Below, piece by piece: positions 51,001 to 63,905 of a stretch of 64,000 nt of DNA. Each line of letters opens with the position of its first letter. The stretch's first letter is position 1. Origin of the DNA: Ochotona curzoniae. Taxonomy: Eukaryota; Chordata; Mammalia; Lagomorpha; Ochotonidae. The notes under the pieces are model-generated. The model was not told where the DNA came from and ran no database searches. It saw only the letters and a list, made by a program, of their open reading frames with translations. A program made the position numbers and the translations under genes. The stretch spans positions 276,150 to 340,149 of the forward strand of contig NW_024465663.1 of the NCBI RefSeq assembly GCF_017591425.1, read 5' to 3'.

Positions 51001-54000
51001 TGATATCAGGCATGTTGAACACCCACACAAAACAACCATGTGGATCCTCACTCAAGGCGCTGAGAACTCCACATCCAGAGACAAGTTCAGCGCCCAAGCC
51101 ATTTCCAGCTACCATGGAAACCAAGTGCTCTGGCAGCACATATGTCTGAAAGTGGATGTGACACCTAGGGATCTCAGTAGTTGGTGAATGGCAACTTGCC
51201 GAAGGAGCAGGACAGGTCTTCCAGTGCCAAAACGACTCCACCTGCCTCAGGAACTTCACATACCATCAGCTTTCCTACCAGATGTCCCGGAAACCCACTT
51301 GGGTCCCATCTCATTCAATGCCCATTGAGCCCAGGATGATGAAATCAGGCATGTTGAACACACAGCACACACAAAACAACCATGTAGATACTGACTCAAG
51401 GCACTAAGAAGTCCACATCCAGAGACAAGTTCAGTGCCCAAGCCATTTCCAGCTACCATGGGAACCAAGTGCTCTGGCAGCACATATGTCTGAAAGTGGA
51501 TGTGACACCTAGGGATCTCAGTGTGTTGGTGAATGGCAACTTGCCGAAGGAGCAGCACAGTTCTTCCAGTGCAAAACGACTCCACCTGCCTCAGGAACTT
51601 CACATACCATCAGCTTTCCTACCAGATGTCCCGGAAACCCAGTTGTATGCCATATTGTCCAATGCCCATTGAGCCCAGGATGAGGAAATTTGCCATGTTG
51701 AACACCCACACAAAACAACCATGTGGATCCTGACTCAAGGCGTTAAGAAGTCCACATCCAGAGACAGGTAAAGCGCCCAAGCCATTTCCAGCTCCCATGG
51801 AAACCAAGTGCTCTGGCAGCACATATGTCTGAAAGAGGATGTTAAACCCAGGGATCTCAGTGTGTTGGTGATTGGCAACTTGCCAAAGGAGCAGCACAGG
51901 TCTTCCAGTGCCAAAATGACTCCACCTGCGTCAGGAACTTCACATACCATCAGCTTTCCTACCAGATGTCCCAGAAACCGACTTGTGTCCCAACTTGTCC
52001 AATGCCCATTGAGGCCAGGATGATGAAATTTGCCATGTTGAACACCGACCCCACACAAAACAACCATGTGGATGCTCACTCAAGGCGCTAAGAAGTCCAC
52101 ATCCAGAGACAAGTTCAGCGCCCAAGCCATTTCCAGCTACCATGGAAACCAAGTGCTCTGGCAGCACATATGTCTGAAAGTGGATGTGACACCTCGAGAT
52201 CTCAGTGTGTTGGTGAACGACAACTTGCCGAAGGAGCAGCACAGGTCTTCCATTGCCAAAACGACTCCACCTGCCTCAGGAACTTCACATACCATCAGCT
52301 TACCTACCAGATATCCCGGAAATTGAGTTCTGTCCCATCTTGTCCAATGCCCATTGAGCCCAGGATGATGAAATTAGGCATGTTGAACACCCACACAAAA
52401 CAACCATGTGGATCCTCACTCAAGGCGCTGAGAACTCCACATCCAGAGACAAGTTCTGCGCCCAAGCCATTTCCAGCTACCATGGGAACCAAGTGCTCTG
52501 GCAGCACATATATCTGAAAGTGGATGTGACACCTAGGGATCTCAGTGTGTTGGTGAATGGCAACTTGCCGAAGGAGCAGGACAGGTCTTCCAGTGCCAAA
52601 ACGACTCCACCTGCCTCAGGAACTTCACATACCATCAGCTTTCCTACCAGATGTCCCGGAAACCCACTTGGGTCCCATCTCATCCAATGCCCATTTAGCC
52701 CAGGATGATGAAATCAGGCATGTTGAACACACAGCACACACAAAACAACCATGTAGATACTGACTCAAGGCACTAAGAAGTCCACATCCAGAGACAAGTT
52801 CAGTGCCCAAGCCATTTCCAGCTACCATGGAAACCAAGTGCTCTGGCAGCACATATGTCTAAAAGTGGATGTGACACCTAGGGATCTCAGTGTGTTGGTG
52901 AATGGCAACTTGCCGAAGGAGCAGCACAGCTCTTCCAGTGCAAAACGACTCCACCTGCCTCAGGAACTTCACATACCATCAGCTTTCCTACCAGATGTCC
53001 CGGAAACCCAGTTGTATGCCATATTGTCCAATGCCCATTGAGCCCAGGATGATGAAATTAGCCATGTTGAACACCCACACAAAACAACCATGTGGATCTT
53101 CACTCAAGGCGCTAAGAAGTCCACATCCAGAGACAAGTTCAGCGCCCAAGCCATTTCCAGCTACCATGGAAACCAAGTGCTCTGGCAGCACATATGTCTG
53201 AAAGTGGATGTGACACCTAGAGATCTCAGTGTGTTGGTGAACGGCAACTTGCCGAAGGAGCAGCACAGCTCTTCCAGTGCCAAAACGACTCCACCTGCCT
53301 CAGGAAATTCACATACCATCAGCTTTCCTACCAGATGTCCCGGAAACCTTGTTCTGTCCCATCTTGTCCAATGCCCATGGAGCCCAGGATGATGAAATTA
53401 GGCATGTTGAACACCCACACAAAACAACCATGTGGATCCTGAGTCAAGGCACTAAGAAGTCCACATCCAGAGACAAGTTCAGCGCCCAAGCCATTTCCAG
53501 CTACCATGGAAACCAAGTGCTCTGGCAGCACATATGTCTGAAAGTGGATGTGACACCTAGGGATCTCAGTGTGTTGGTGAATGGCAACTTGCCGAAGGAG
53601 CAGCACAGCTCTTCCAGTGCCAAACTGACTCCACCTGACTCAGGAACTTCACATACCATCAGCTTTCCTAGCAGAAGTCCCAGATACCGAGTTGTGTCCA
53701 ATCTTTTCCTATGCCCATTGAGCAGAGGATGATGAAATCAGGCATGTTGAACACGCACACAAAACAACCATGTAGATCCTGACTCAAGGCACTAAGAAGT
53801 CCACATCCAGAGACAAGTTCAGCGCCCAAGCCATTTCCAGCTACCATGGAAACCAAGTGCTCTGGCAGCACATATGTCTGAAAGTGGATGTGACACCTAG
53901 GGATCTCAGTGTGTTGGTGAACGGCAACTTGCCGAAGGAGCAGCACAGGTCTTCCAGTGCCAAAACGACTCCACCTGCCTCAGGAACTTCACATACCATC

Positions 54001-54055
54001 AGCTTTCCTAGCAGATGTCCCGGAAACCGAGTTCTGTCCCATCTTGTCCAATGCC
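48046..54055 (+). repeat. Diverged relict of the nine-monomer order
   Basis: Monomer types characteristic of the nine-monomer unit recur here in a similar order but with losses and local repeats. They are CATGGAAAACG (49567), TACCCATCTCG with AATGCTCATTG (49930), CTTGGTTCCC (50273 and 50620), GAAATTGAGTTC with CGGCTTGTCC (50951), CACACAGCACAC (48620, 50336, 51360 and 52729), CAGTTGTATGCC (51643 and 53008) and GCAGAAGTCCC with GAGCAGAGGATG (53671-53730). Part of it (50943-51603) matches 36630-37291 at an offset of about 14312 bp (42 monomers). A local four-monomer repetition is visible between 51355 and 52725 (offset about 1369 bp). Confidence 0.75.
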
Positions 54056-56795
54056 CATGGAGCCCATGTTGATGAAATTTGCCATGTTGAACACCCACCC
54101 CACACAAAACAACCATGTGGATGCTCACTCAAGGCGCTAAGAAGTCCACATCCAGAGACAAGTTCAGCGCCCAAGCCATTTCCAGCTACCATGGAAACCA
54201 AGTGCTCTGGCAGCACATATGTCTGAAAGTGGATGTGACACCTAGAGATCTCAGTGTGTTGGTGAATGGCAACTTGCCGAAGGAGCAGCACAGCTCTTCC
54301 AGTCCCAAAACGACTCCACCTGCCTCAGGAACTTCACATACCATCAGCTTACCTACCAGATGTCCCGGAAATTGAGTTCTGTCCCATCTTGTCCAATGCC
54401 CATTGAGCCCAGGATGATGATACAACCAGGCATGTTGAACACCCACACAAAACAACCATGTGGATCCTCACTCAAGGCGCTAAGAAGTCCACATCCAGAG
54501 ACAAGTTCAGCGCCCAAGCCATTTACAGCTACCGTGGAAACCAAGTGCTCTGGCAGCACATATGTCTGAAATTGGATGTGACACCCAGGGATCTCAGTGT
54601 GTTGGTGAACGGCAACTTGCCGAAGGAGCAGCACAGCTCTTCCAGTGCCAAAACGACTCCACCTGCCTCAGGAACTTCACATACCATCAGCTTTCCTAGC
54701 AGATGTCCCGGAAACCGAGTTGGGTGCCATCTCGTCCAATGCCCATGGAGTCCACGATGATGAAATTAGGCATGATGAACACGCACACAAAACAACCATG
54801 CAGATCCTGACTCAAGGGACGCAGAAATCCACATCCAGAGACAAGTTCAGCGCCCAAGCCATTTCCAGCTACCATGGAAACCAAGTGCTCGGACAGCACA
54901 TATGTCTGAAAGTGGATGTGACACCCAGGGATCTCAGTGTGTTGGTGAATGGCAACTTGCCGAAGGAGCAGGACAGGTCTTCCAGTGCCAAAACGACTCC
55001 ACCTGCCTCAGGAACTTCACATAACATCAGCTTTCCTACCAGATGTCCCGGAAACCGAGTTGGGTGCCATTTCGTCCAATGCCCATTAAGTCCAAGATGA
55101 TGAAATTAGGCATGATGAACACGCACACACAAAACAACCATGCAGATCCTGACTCAAGGGACTAAGAAGTCCACATCCAGAGACAAGTTCAGCGCCCAAG
55201 CCATTTCCAGCTCCCATGGAAACCAAGTGCTCTGGCAGCACATATGTCTGAAAGTGGATGTGACACCTAGGGATCTCAGTGTGTTGGTGAATGGCAACTT
55301 GCCGAAGGAGCAGCACAGCTCTTCCAGTACCAAACCGACTCCACCTGCCTCAGGAACTTCACATAACATCAGCTTTCCAAGCAGATGTCCCGCAAACCGA
55401 CTTCGGTCCCATCTTGTCCAAGGCCATTGAGCCCAGGATGATGAAATTTGCCAAGTTGAACACCCGTCACACAAAACAACCATGTGGATCCTGACTCATG
55501 GCACTAAGAAGTCCACCTCCAGAGACAAGTTCAGCGCCCAAGCCATTTCCAGCTACCATGGAAACCAAGTGCTCTGGCAGCACATATGTCTGAAAGAGGA
55601 TGTGACACCTAGGGATCTCAGTGTGTTGGTGAATGGCAACTTGCCGAAGGAGCAGGACAGGTCTTCCCGTGCAAAACGACTCCACCTGCCTCAGGAACTT
55701 CACATACCATCAGCTTTCCTACCAGATGTCCCGAAAACACACTTGTGTCCCAACTCGTCCAATGCACATTGAGCCCAGGATGATGAAATCATGCATGCTG
55801 AACACCCACACAAAACAACCATGTAGATCCTGCCTCAAGGCGCTAAGAAGTCCACATCCAGAGACAAGTTCAGCGCCCAAGCCATTTCCAGCTCCCATGG
55901 AAACCAAGTGCTCTGGCAGCACATATGTCTGAAAGTGGATGTGACACCTAGGGATCTCAGTGTGTTGGTGAATGGCAACTTGCCAAAGGAGCAGCACAGC
56001 TCTTCCAGTCCCAAAACGACTCCACCTGCCTCAGGAACTTCACATACCATCAGCTTTCCTACCAGATGTCCCGGAAACCGAGTTGGGTCCCATCTCGTCC
56101 AATGCCCATTGAGCCCAGGATGATGAAATCAGGCATGATGAACACGCACACAAAACAACCATGCAGATCCTGACTCAAGGGACTAAGAAGTCCACATCCA
56201 GAGACAAGTTCAGCGCCCAAGCCATTTCCAGCTACCATGGAAACCAAGTGCTCTGGCAGCACATATGTCTGAAAGTGGATGTGACACCTAGGGATCTCAG
56301 TGTGTTGGTGAATGGCAACTTGCCGAAGGAGCAGCACAGCTCTTCCAGTGCCAAAATGACTCCACCTGCCTCAGGAACTTCACATACCATCAGCTTTCCT
56401 AGCAGATGTCCCAGAAACCCACTTGGGTCCCATCTTGTCCAACGCCCATTGAGCCCTGCATGATGAAACCAGGCATGTTGAACACCCACCCCACACAAAA
56501 CAACCATGTGGATCCTCACTCAAGGCGCTAAGAAGTCCTCATCCAGAGACAAGTTCAGCGCCCAAGCCATTTCCAGCTACCATGGAAACCAAGTGCTCTG
56601 GCAGCACATATGTCTGAAAGGGGATGTGACACCTACGGTTCTCAGTGTGTTGGTGAATGGCAACTTGCCGAAGGAGCAGCACAGCTCTTCCAGTGCCAAA
56701 ACGACTCCACCTGCCTCAGGAACTTCACATACCATCAGCTTTCCTAGCAGATGTCCCGGAAACCGAGTTCTGTCCCATCTTGTCCAATGCCCATT
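54056..56795 (+). repeat. Eight-monomer higher-order unit, copy C1 (~2736 bp)
   Basis: Eight monomers in fixed order, opening with AGCCCATGTTGATG and continuing through GAAATTGAGTTC with GATACAACCAGG; TTTACAGCTACCGTGG with GAAATTGGATG; GAGTCCACGATGATG; TTAAGTCCAAGATG; TGTCCCGCAAACC with AAGGCCATTG; CCCGAAAACACACTTG; and GAGCCCTGCATGATG. The same order begins again at 56796 at an offset of 2735-2736 bp. Confidence 0.9.
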
Positions 56796-59541
56796 GAGCC
56801 CATGTTGATGAAATTTGCCATGTTGAACACCCACCCCACACAAAACAACCATGTGGATGCTCACTCAAGGCGCTAAGAAGTCCACATCCAGAGACAAGTT
56901 CAGCGCCCAAGCCATTTCCAGCTACCATGGAAACCAAGTGCTCTGGCAGCACATATGTCTGAAAGTGGATGTGACACCTAGAGATCTCAGTGTGTTGGTG
57001 AATGGCAACTTGCCGAAGGAGCAGCACAGCTCTTCCAGTCCCAAAACGACTCCACCTGCCTCAGGAACTTCACATACCATCAGCTTACCTACCAGATGTC
57101 CCGGAAATTGAGTTCTGTCCCATCTTGTCCAATGCCCATTGAGCCCAGGATGATGATACAACCAGGCATGTTGAACACCCACACAAAACAACCATGTGGA
57201 TCCTCACTCAAGGCGCTAAGAAGTCCACATCCAGAGACAAGTTCAGCGCCCAAGCCATTTACAGCTACCGTGGAAACCAAGTGCTCTGGCAGCACATATG
57301 TCTGAAATTGGATGTGACACCTAGGGATCTCAGTGTGTTGGTGAACGGCAACTTGCCGAAGGAGCAGCACAGCTCTTCCAGTGCCAAAACGACTCCACCT
57401 GCCTCAGGAACTTCACATACCATCAGCTTTCCTAGCAGATGTCCCGGAAACCGAGTTGGGTCCCATCTCGTCCAATGCCCATGGAGTCCACGATGATGAA
57501 ATTAGGCATGATGAACACGCACACAAAACAACCATGTGGATCCTGACTCAAGGCGCGAAAAAATCCACATCCAGAGACAAGTTCAGCGCCCAAGCCATTT
57601 CCAGCTACCATGGAAACCAAGTGCTCTGGACAGCACATATGTCTGAAAGTGGATGTGACACCAGGGATCTCAGTGTGTTGGTGAATGGCAACTTGCCGAA
57701 GGAGCAGGACAGGTCTTCCAGTGCCAAAACGACTCCACCTGCCTCAGGAACTTCACATAACATCAGCTTTCCTACCAGATGTCCCGGAAACCGAGTTGGG
57801 TGCCATTTCAGTCCAATGCCCATTAAGTCCAAGATGATGAAATTAGGCATGATGAACACGCACACAAAACAACCATGCAGATCCTGACTCAAGGGACTAA
57901 GAAGTCCACATCCAGAGACAAGTTCAGCGCCCAAGCCATTTCCAGCTCCCATGGAAACCAAGTGCTCTGGCAGCACATATGTCTGAAAGTGGATGTGACA
58001 CCTAGGGATCTCAGTGTGTTGGTGAATGGCAACTTGCCGAAGGAGCAGCACAGCTCTTCCAGTACCAAACCGACTCCACCTGCCTCAGGAACTTCACATA
58101 ACATCAGCTTTCCAAGCAGATGTCCCGCAAACCGACTTCGGTCCCATCTTGTCCAAGGCCATTGAGCCCAGGATGATGAAATTTGCCAAGTTGAACACCC
58201 GTCACACAAAACAACCATGTGGATCCTGACTCATGGCACTAAGAAGTCCACCTCCAGAGACAAGTTCAGCGCCCAAGCCATTTCCAGCTACCATGGAAAC
58301 CAAGTGCTCTGGCAGCACATATGTCTGAAAGAGGATGTGACACCTAGGGATCTCAGTGTGTTGGTGAATGGCAACTTGCCGAAGGAGCAGGACAGGTCTT
58401 CCCGTGCAAAACGACTCCACCTGCCTCAGGAACTTCACATACCATCAGCTTTCCTACCAGATGTCCCGAAAACACACTTGTGTCCCAACTCGTCCAATGC
58501 ACATTGAGCCCAGGATGATGAAATCATGCATGCTGAACACCCACACAAAACAACCATGTAGATCCTGCCTCAAGGCGCTAAGAAGTCCACATCCAGAGAC
58601 AAGTTCAGCGCCCAAGCCATTTCCAGCTCCCATGGAAACCAAGTGCTCTGGCAGCACATATGTCTGAAAGTGGATGTGACACCTAGGGATCTCAGTGTGT
58701 TGGTGAATGGCAACTTGCCAAAGGAGCAGCACAGCTCTTCCAGTCCCAAAACGACTCCACCTGCCTCAGGAACTTCACATACCATCAGCTTTCCTACCAG
58801 ATGTCCCGGAAACCGAGTTGGGTCCCATCTCGTCCAATGCCCATTGAGCCCAGGATGATGAAATCAGGCATGATGAACACGCACACAAAACAACCATGCA
58901 GATCCTGACTCAAGGGACTAAGAAGTCCACATCCAGAGACAAGTTCAGCGCCCAAGCCATTTCCAGCTACCATGGAAACCAAGTGCTCTGGCAGCACATA
59001 TGTCTGAAAGTGGATGTGACACCTAGGGATCTCAGTGTGTTGGTGAATGGCAACTTGCCGAAGGAGCAGCACAGCTCTTCCAGTGCCAAAATGACTCCAC
59101 CTGCCTCAGGAACTTCACATACCATCAGCTTTCCTAGCAGATGTCCCGGAAACCCACTTGGGTCCCATCTTGTCCAACGCCCATTGAGCCCTGCATGATG
59201 AAACCAGGCATGTTGAACACCCACCCCACACAAAACAACCATGTGGATCCTCACTCAAGGCGCTAAGAAGTCCTCATCCAGAGACAAGTTCAGCGCCCAA
59301 GCCATTTCCAGCTACCATGGAAACCAAGTGCTCTGGCAGCACATATGTCTGAAAGTGGATGTGACACCTAGGGTTCTCAGTGTGTTGGTGAATGGCAACT
59401 TGCCGAAGGAGCAGCACAGCTCTTCCAGTGCCAAAACGACTCCACCTGCCTCAGGAACTTCACATACCATCAGTTTTCCTACCAGATGTCCCGGAAACCG
59501 AGTTCTGTCCCATCTTGTCCAATGCCCATTGAGCCCAGAAT
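56796..59541 (+). repeat. Eight-monomer higher-order unit, copy C2 (~2735 bp)
   Basis: A tandem duplicate of C1. Visible differences include GGGTCCC for GGGTGCC near 57457, GGCGCGAAAAAATCC for GGGACGCAGAAATCC near 57550, GCTCTGGACAGC for GCTCGGACAGC near 57624, GACACCAGGG for GACACCCAGGG near 57658, and CATTTCAGTCC for CATTTCGTCC near 57805. Identity ends around 59541, where GAGCCCAGAATGATG replaces GAGCCCATGTTGATG and the next monomer is of another type. Confidence 0.9.
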
Positions 59542-61954
59542 GATGAAATTTGCCATGTTGAACACCCACACAAAACAACCATGTGGATCCTGACTCAAGG
59601 CGCTAAGAAGTCCACATCCAGATACAAGTTCAGCGCCCAAGCCATTTCCAGCTACCATGGAAACCAAGTGCTCTGGCAACACATATGCCTGAAAGAGGGT
59701 GTGACACCCAGAGATCTCAGTGTGTTGGTGAATGGCAACTTGCCGAAGGAGCAGCACAGCTCTTCCAGTGCCAAAACGACTCCACCTGCCTCAGGAACTT
59801 CACATACCATCACCTTTCCTAGCAGATGTCATGGACAAGGTCTTGGGTCCCATCTTGTCCAATGCCCATTGAGCCCAAGATGATGAAATAACCAGCATGT
59901 TGAACACCCACACAAAACAACCATCTGGATCCGCACTCAAGTCACTAAGAAGTCCACATGCAGAGACAAGTTCAGCGCCCAAGCCATTTCCAGCTACCAT
60001 GGAAACCAAGTGCTCTGGCAGCACATATGTCTGAAAGTGGATGTGACACCTAGGGATCTCAGTGTGTTGGTGAATGGCAACTTGGCGAAGGAGCAGCACA
60101 TGTCTTCCAGTGCCAAATCGACGCCACCTGCCTCAGGAACTTCACATACCATCAGCTTTCCTACCAGATGTCCCGGAAACCGAGTTCTGTCCCATCTTGT
60201 CCAATGCTCATTGAGCCCAGGATGATGAAATCAGGCATGTTGAAAACCCACATAAAACAACCATGTGGATCCTGACTCAAGGCGCTAAGAAGTCCACATC
60301 CAGAGACAAGTTCAGCGCCCAAGCCATTTCCAGCTCCCATGGAAACCAAGTGCTCTGGCAGCACATATGTCTGAAAGAGGATGTGACACCTAGGGATCTC
60401 AGTGTGTTGGTGAATGGCAACTTGCCGAGGCAGCAGGACAGGTCTTCCCGTGCAAAACGACTCCACCTGCCTCAGGAACTTCACATACCATCAGCTTTCC
60501 TACCAGATGTCCCGGAAATAGAGTTCTGTCCCGTCTTGTCCAATGCCAATTGAGCCCAGGATGATGAAATCAGGCATGATGAACATCCACACAAAACAAC
60601 CATGTAGATCCTGACTCAAGGGACAAAGAAGTCCTCATCCAGAGACAAGTTCAGCGCCCAAGCCATTTCCAGCTACCATGGAAACCAAGTGCTCTGGCAG
60701 CACATATGTCTGAAAGTGGATGTGACACCTAGGGATCTCAGTGTGTTGGTGAATGGCAACTTGCCGAAGGAGCAGCACAGCTCTTCCAGTGCCAAAACGA
60801 CTCCACCTGCCTCAGGAACTTCACATACCATCAGCTTTCCTACCAGATGTCCCGCAAACCCACTTGGGTCCCATCTTGTCCAATGCCCATTGAGCCCAGG
60901 ATGATGAAATCAGGCATGTTGAACACCCACACAAAACAACCATGTGAATCCTGACTCAAGGCGCTGAGAACTCCACATCCAGAGACAAGTTCAGCGCCCA
61001 AGCCATTTCCAGCTACCATGGAAACCAAGTGCTCTGGCAGCACATATGTCTGAAAGAGGATGTGACACCTAGGGATCTCAGTGTGTTGGTGAATGGCAAC
61101 TGGCCGAAGGAGCAGCACAGCTCTTCCCGTGCAAAACGACTCCACCTGCCTCAGGAACTTCACATGCCATCAGCTTTCCTAGCAGATGTCCCGGAAACCG
61201 ACTTGGGTCCCATCTCTTCCAATGCCCATTGAGCCCAGGATGATGAAATCATGCATGCTGAACACCCACACAAAACAACCATGTAGATCCTGCCTCAAGG
61301 CGCTAAGAAGTCCACATCCAGAGACAAGTTCAGCGCCCAAGCCATTTCCAGCTACCGTGGAAACCAAGTGCTCTGGCAGGACATATGTCTGAGATTGGAT
61401 ATGACACCTAGGGATCTCAGTGTGTTGGTGAACGGCAACGAGCCGAAGGAGCAGCACAGCTCTTCCAGTCCCAAAACGACTCCACCTGCCTCAGGAACTT
61501 CACATACCATCAGCTTTCCTACCAGATGTCCCGGAAACCGACTTGGGTCCCATCTTCTCCAATGCCCATTGAGCCCAGGATGATGAAATTACCCATGTTG
61601 AACACCCACACAAAACAACCATGTGGATCCTCACACAAGGCGCTAAGAAGTCCACATCCAGAGACAAGTTCAGTGCCCAAGCCATTTCCAGCTACCATGG
61701 ATACCAAGCGCTCTGGCAGAACATATGTCTGAAAGTGGATGTGACACCTAGGGATCTCAGTATGTTGGTGAATGGCAACTTGTCGAAGGAGCAGCACAGC
61801 TCTTCCAGTGCCAAAATGACTCCACCTGCCTCAGGAACTTCACATACCATCAGCTTTCCTACCAGATGTCCCGGAAACCGACTTGGGTCCCATCTTGTCC
61901 AATGCCCATTGAGCCCAGGATGATGAAACCAGGCATGTTGAACACCCTCCCCAC
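59542..61954 (+). repeat. Seven monomers between copies of the eight-monomer unit
   Basis: Units of 339-342 bp. The first two (CATGGACAAGGTCTTGG near 59829, then CATCTGGATCCGCACTC near 59921) repeat the succession that opens the nine-monomer unit. Later ones include TGAAAACCCACATAAAAC near 60241, AGGGACAAAGAAGTCC near 60620 and a monomer at 61255-61400 with CATGCATGCTGAACACC. That last monomer is related to the CATGCATGCTG monomer inside C1 and C2 (55791 and 58526). No repetition within the zone. Confidence 0.75.
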
Positions 61955-63905
61955 ACAAAACAACCATGTGGATCCTCACTCAAGGCGCTAAGAAGTCCAC
62001 ATCCAGAGACAAGTTCAGCGCCCAAGCCATTTACAGCTACCGTGGAAACCAAGTACTCTGGCAGCACATATGTCTGAAATTGGATGTGACACCCAGGGAT
62101 CTCAGTGTGTTGGTGAACGGCAACTTGCCGAAGGAGCAGCACAGCTCTTCCAGTGCCAAAACGACTCCACCTGCCTCAGGAACTTCACATACCATCAGCT
62201 TTCCTAGCAGATGTCCCGGAAACCGAGTTGGGTGCCATCTCGTCCAATGCCCATGGAGTCCACGATGATGAAATTAGGCATGATGAACACGCACACAAAA
62301 CAACCATGCAGATCCTGACTCAAGGGACGAAGAAATCCACATCCAGAGACAAGTTCAGCGCCCAAGCCATTTCCAGCTACCATGGAAACCAAGTGCTCGG
62401 ACAGCACATATGTCTGAAAGTGGATGTGACACCTAGGGATCTCAGTGTGTTGGTGAATGGCAACTTGCCGAAGGAGCAGGACAGGTCTTCCAGTGCCAAA
62501 ACGACTCCACCTGCCTCAGGAACTTCACATAACATCAGCTTTCCTAGCAGATGTCCCGGAAACCGAGTTGGGTGCCATCTCTTCCAATGCCCATTAAGTC
62601 CACGATGATGAAATTAGGCATGATGAACACGCACACAAAACAACCGTGCAGATCCTGACTCAAGGGACTAAGAAGTCCACATCCAGAGACAAGTTCAGCG
62701 CCCAAGCCATTTCCAGCTACCATGGAAACCAAGTGCTCTGGCAGCACATATGTCTGAAAGTGGATGTGACACCTAGGGATCTCAGTGTGTTGGTGAATGG
62801 CAACTTTCCGAAGGAGCAGCACAGCTCTTCCAGTACTAAAACGACTCCACCTGCCTCAGGAACTTCACATACCATCAGCTTTCCTAGCAGATGTCCCGGA
62901 AACCGACTTGGGTCCCATCTTGTCCAATGCCCATTGAGCCCAGGTTGATGAAATTTGCCAAGTTGAACACCCGTCACACAAAACAACCATGTGGATCCTG
63001 ACTCATGGCACTAAGAAGTCCACCTCCAGAGACAAGTTCAGCGCCCAAGCCATTTCCAGCTACCATGGAAACCAAGTGCTCTGGCAGCACATATGTCTGA
63101 AAGAGGATGTGACACCTAGGGATCTCAGTGTGTTGGTGAATGGCAACTTGCCGAAGGAGCAGGACAGGTCTTCCCGTGCAAAACGACTCCACCTGCCTCA
63201 GGAACTTCACATACCATCAGCTTTCCTACCAGATGTCCCGAAAACACACTTGGGTCCCAACTCGTCCAATGCCCATTGAGCCCAGGATGATGAAATCATG
63301 CATACTGAACACCCACACAAAACAACCATGTAGATCCTGCCTCAAGGCGCTAAGAAGTCCACATCCAGAGACAAGTTCAGCGCCCAAGCCATTTCCAGCT
63401 ACCATGGAAACCAAGTGCTCTGGCAGCACATATGTCTGAAAGTGGATGTGACACCTAGGGATCTCAGTGTGTTGGTGAATGGCAACTTGCCGAAGGAGCA
63501 GCACAGCTCTTCCAGTCCCAAAACGACTCCACCTGCCTCAGGAACTTCACATACCATCAGCTTTCCTACCAGATGTCCCGGAAACCGAGTTGGGTCCCAT
63601 CTCGTCCAATGCCCATTGAGCCCAGGATGATGAAATCAGGCATGATGAACACGCACACAAAACAACCATGCAGATCCTGACTCAAGGGACTAAGAAGTCC
63701 TCATCCAGAGACAAGTTCAGCGCCCAAGCCATTTCCAGCTACCATGGAAACCAAGTGCTCTGGCAGCACATATGTCTGAAAGTGGATGTGACACCTAGGG
63801 ATCTCAGTGTGTTGGTGAATGGCAACTTGCCGAAGGAGCAGCACAGCTCTTCCAGTGCCAAAATGACTCCACCTGCCTCAGGAACTTCACATACCATCAG
63901 CTTTC
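61955..63905 (+). repeat. Partial third copy of the eight-monomer unit (copy D)
   Basis: It matches about 54450-56395 of C1 at an offset of 7507-7508 bp (22 monomers) for 5.7 monomers. It includes the TTTACAGCTACCGTGG monomer, GAGTCCACGATGATG, the CACCCGTCACAC linker (62968) and the CCCGAAAACACACTTG monomer. It joins the C1 order at the third monomer and leaves it near 63908, where CCTAAGAGATGTCCCG replaces CCTAGCAGATGTCCC. It is closer to C1 than to C2 at diagnostic sites such as GCTCGGACAGC (62396) and GACACCCAGGG (62090). Confidence 0.85.

Noticed and set aside
53277..53732. Longest open frames (for example 151 codons here, 168 at 57381, 167 at 2911) as possible genes
   Set aside because: They span one and a half repeat units where a local 342- or 345-bp spacing or a lost stop happens to keep the frame. 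The encoded sequence is the ordinary satellite translation and neighbouring copies are interrupted.
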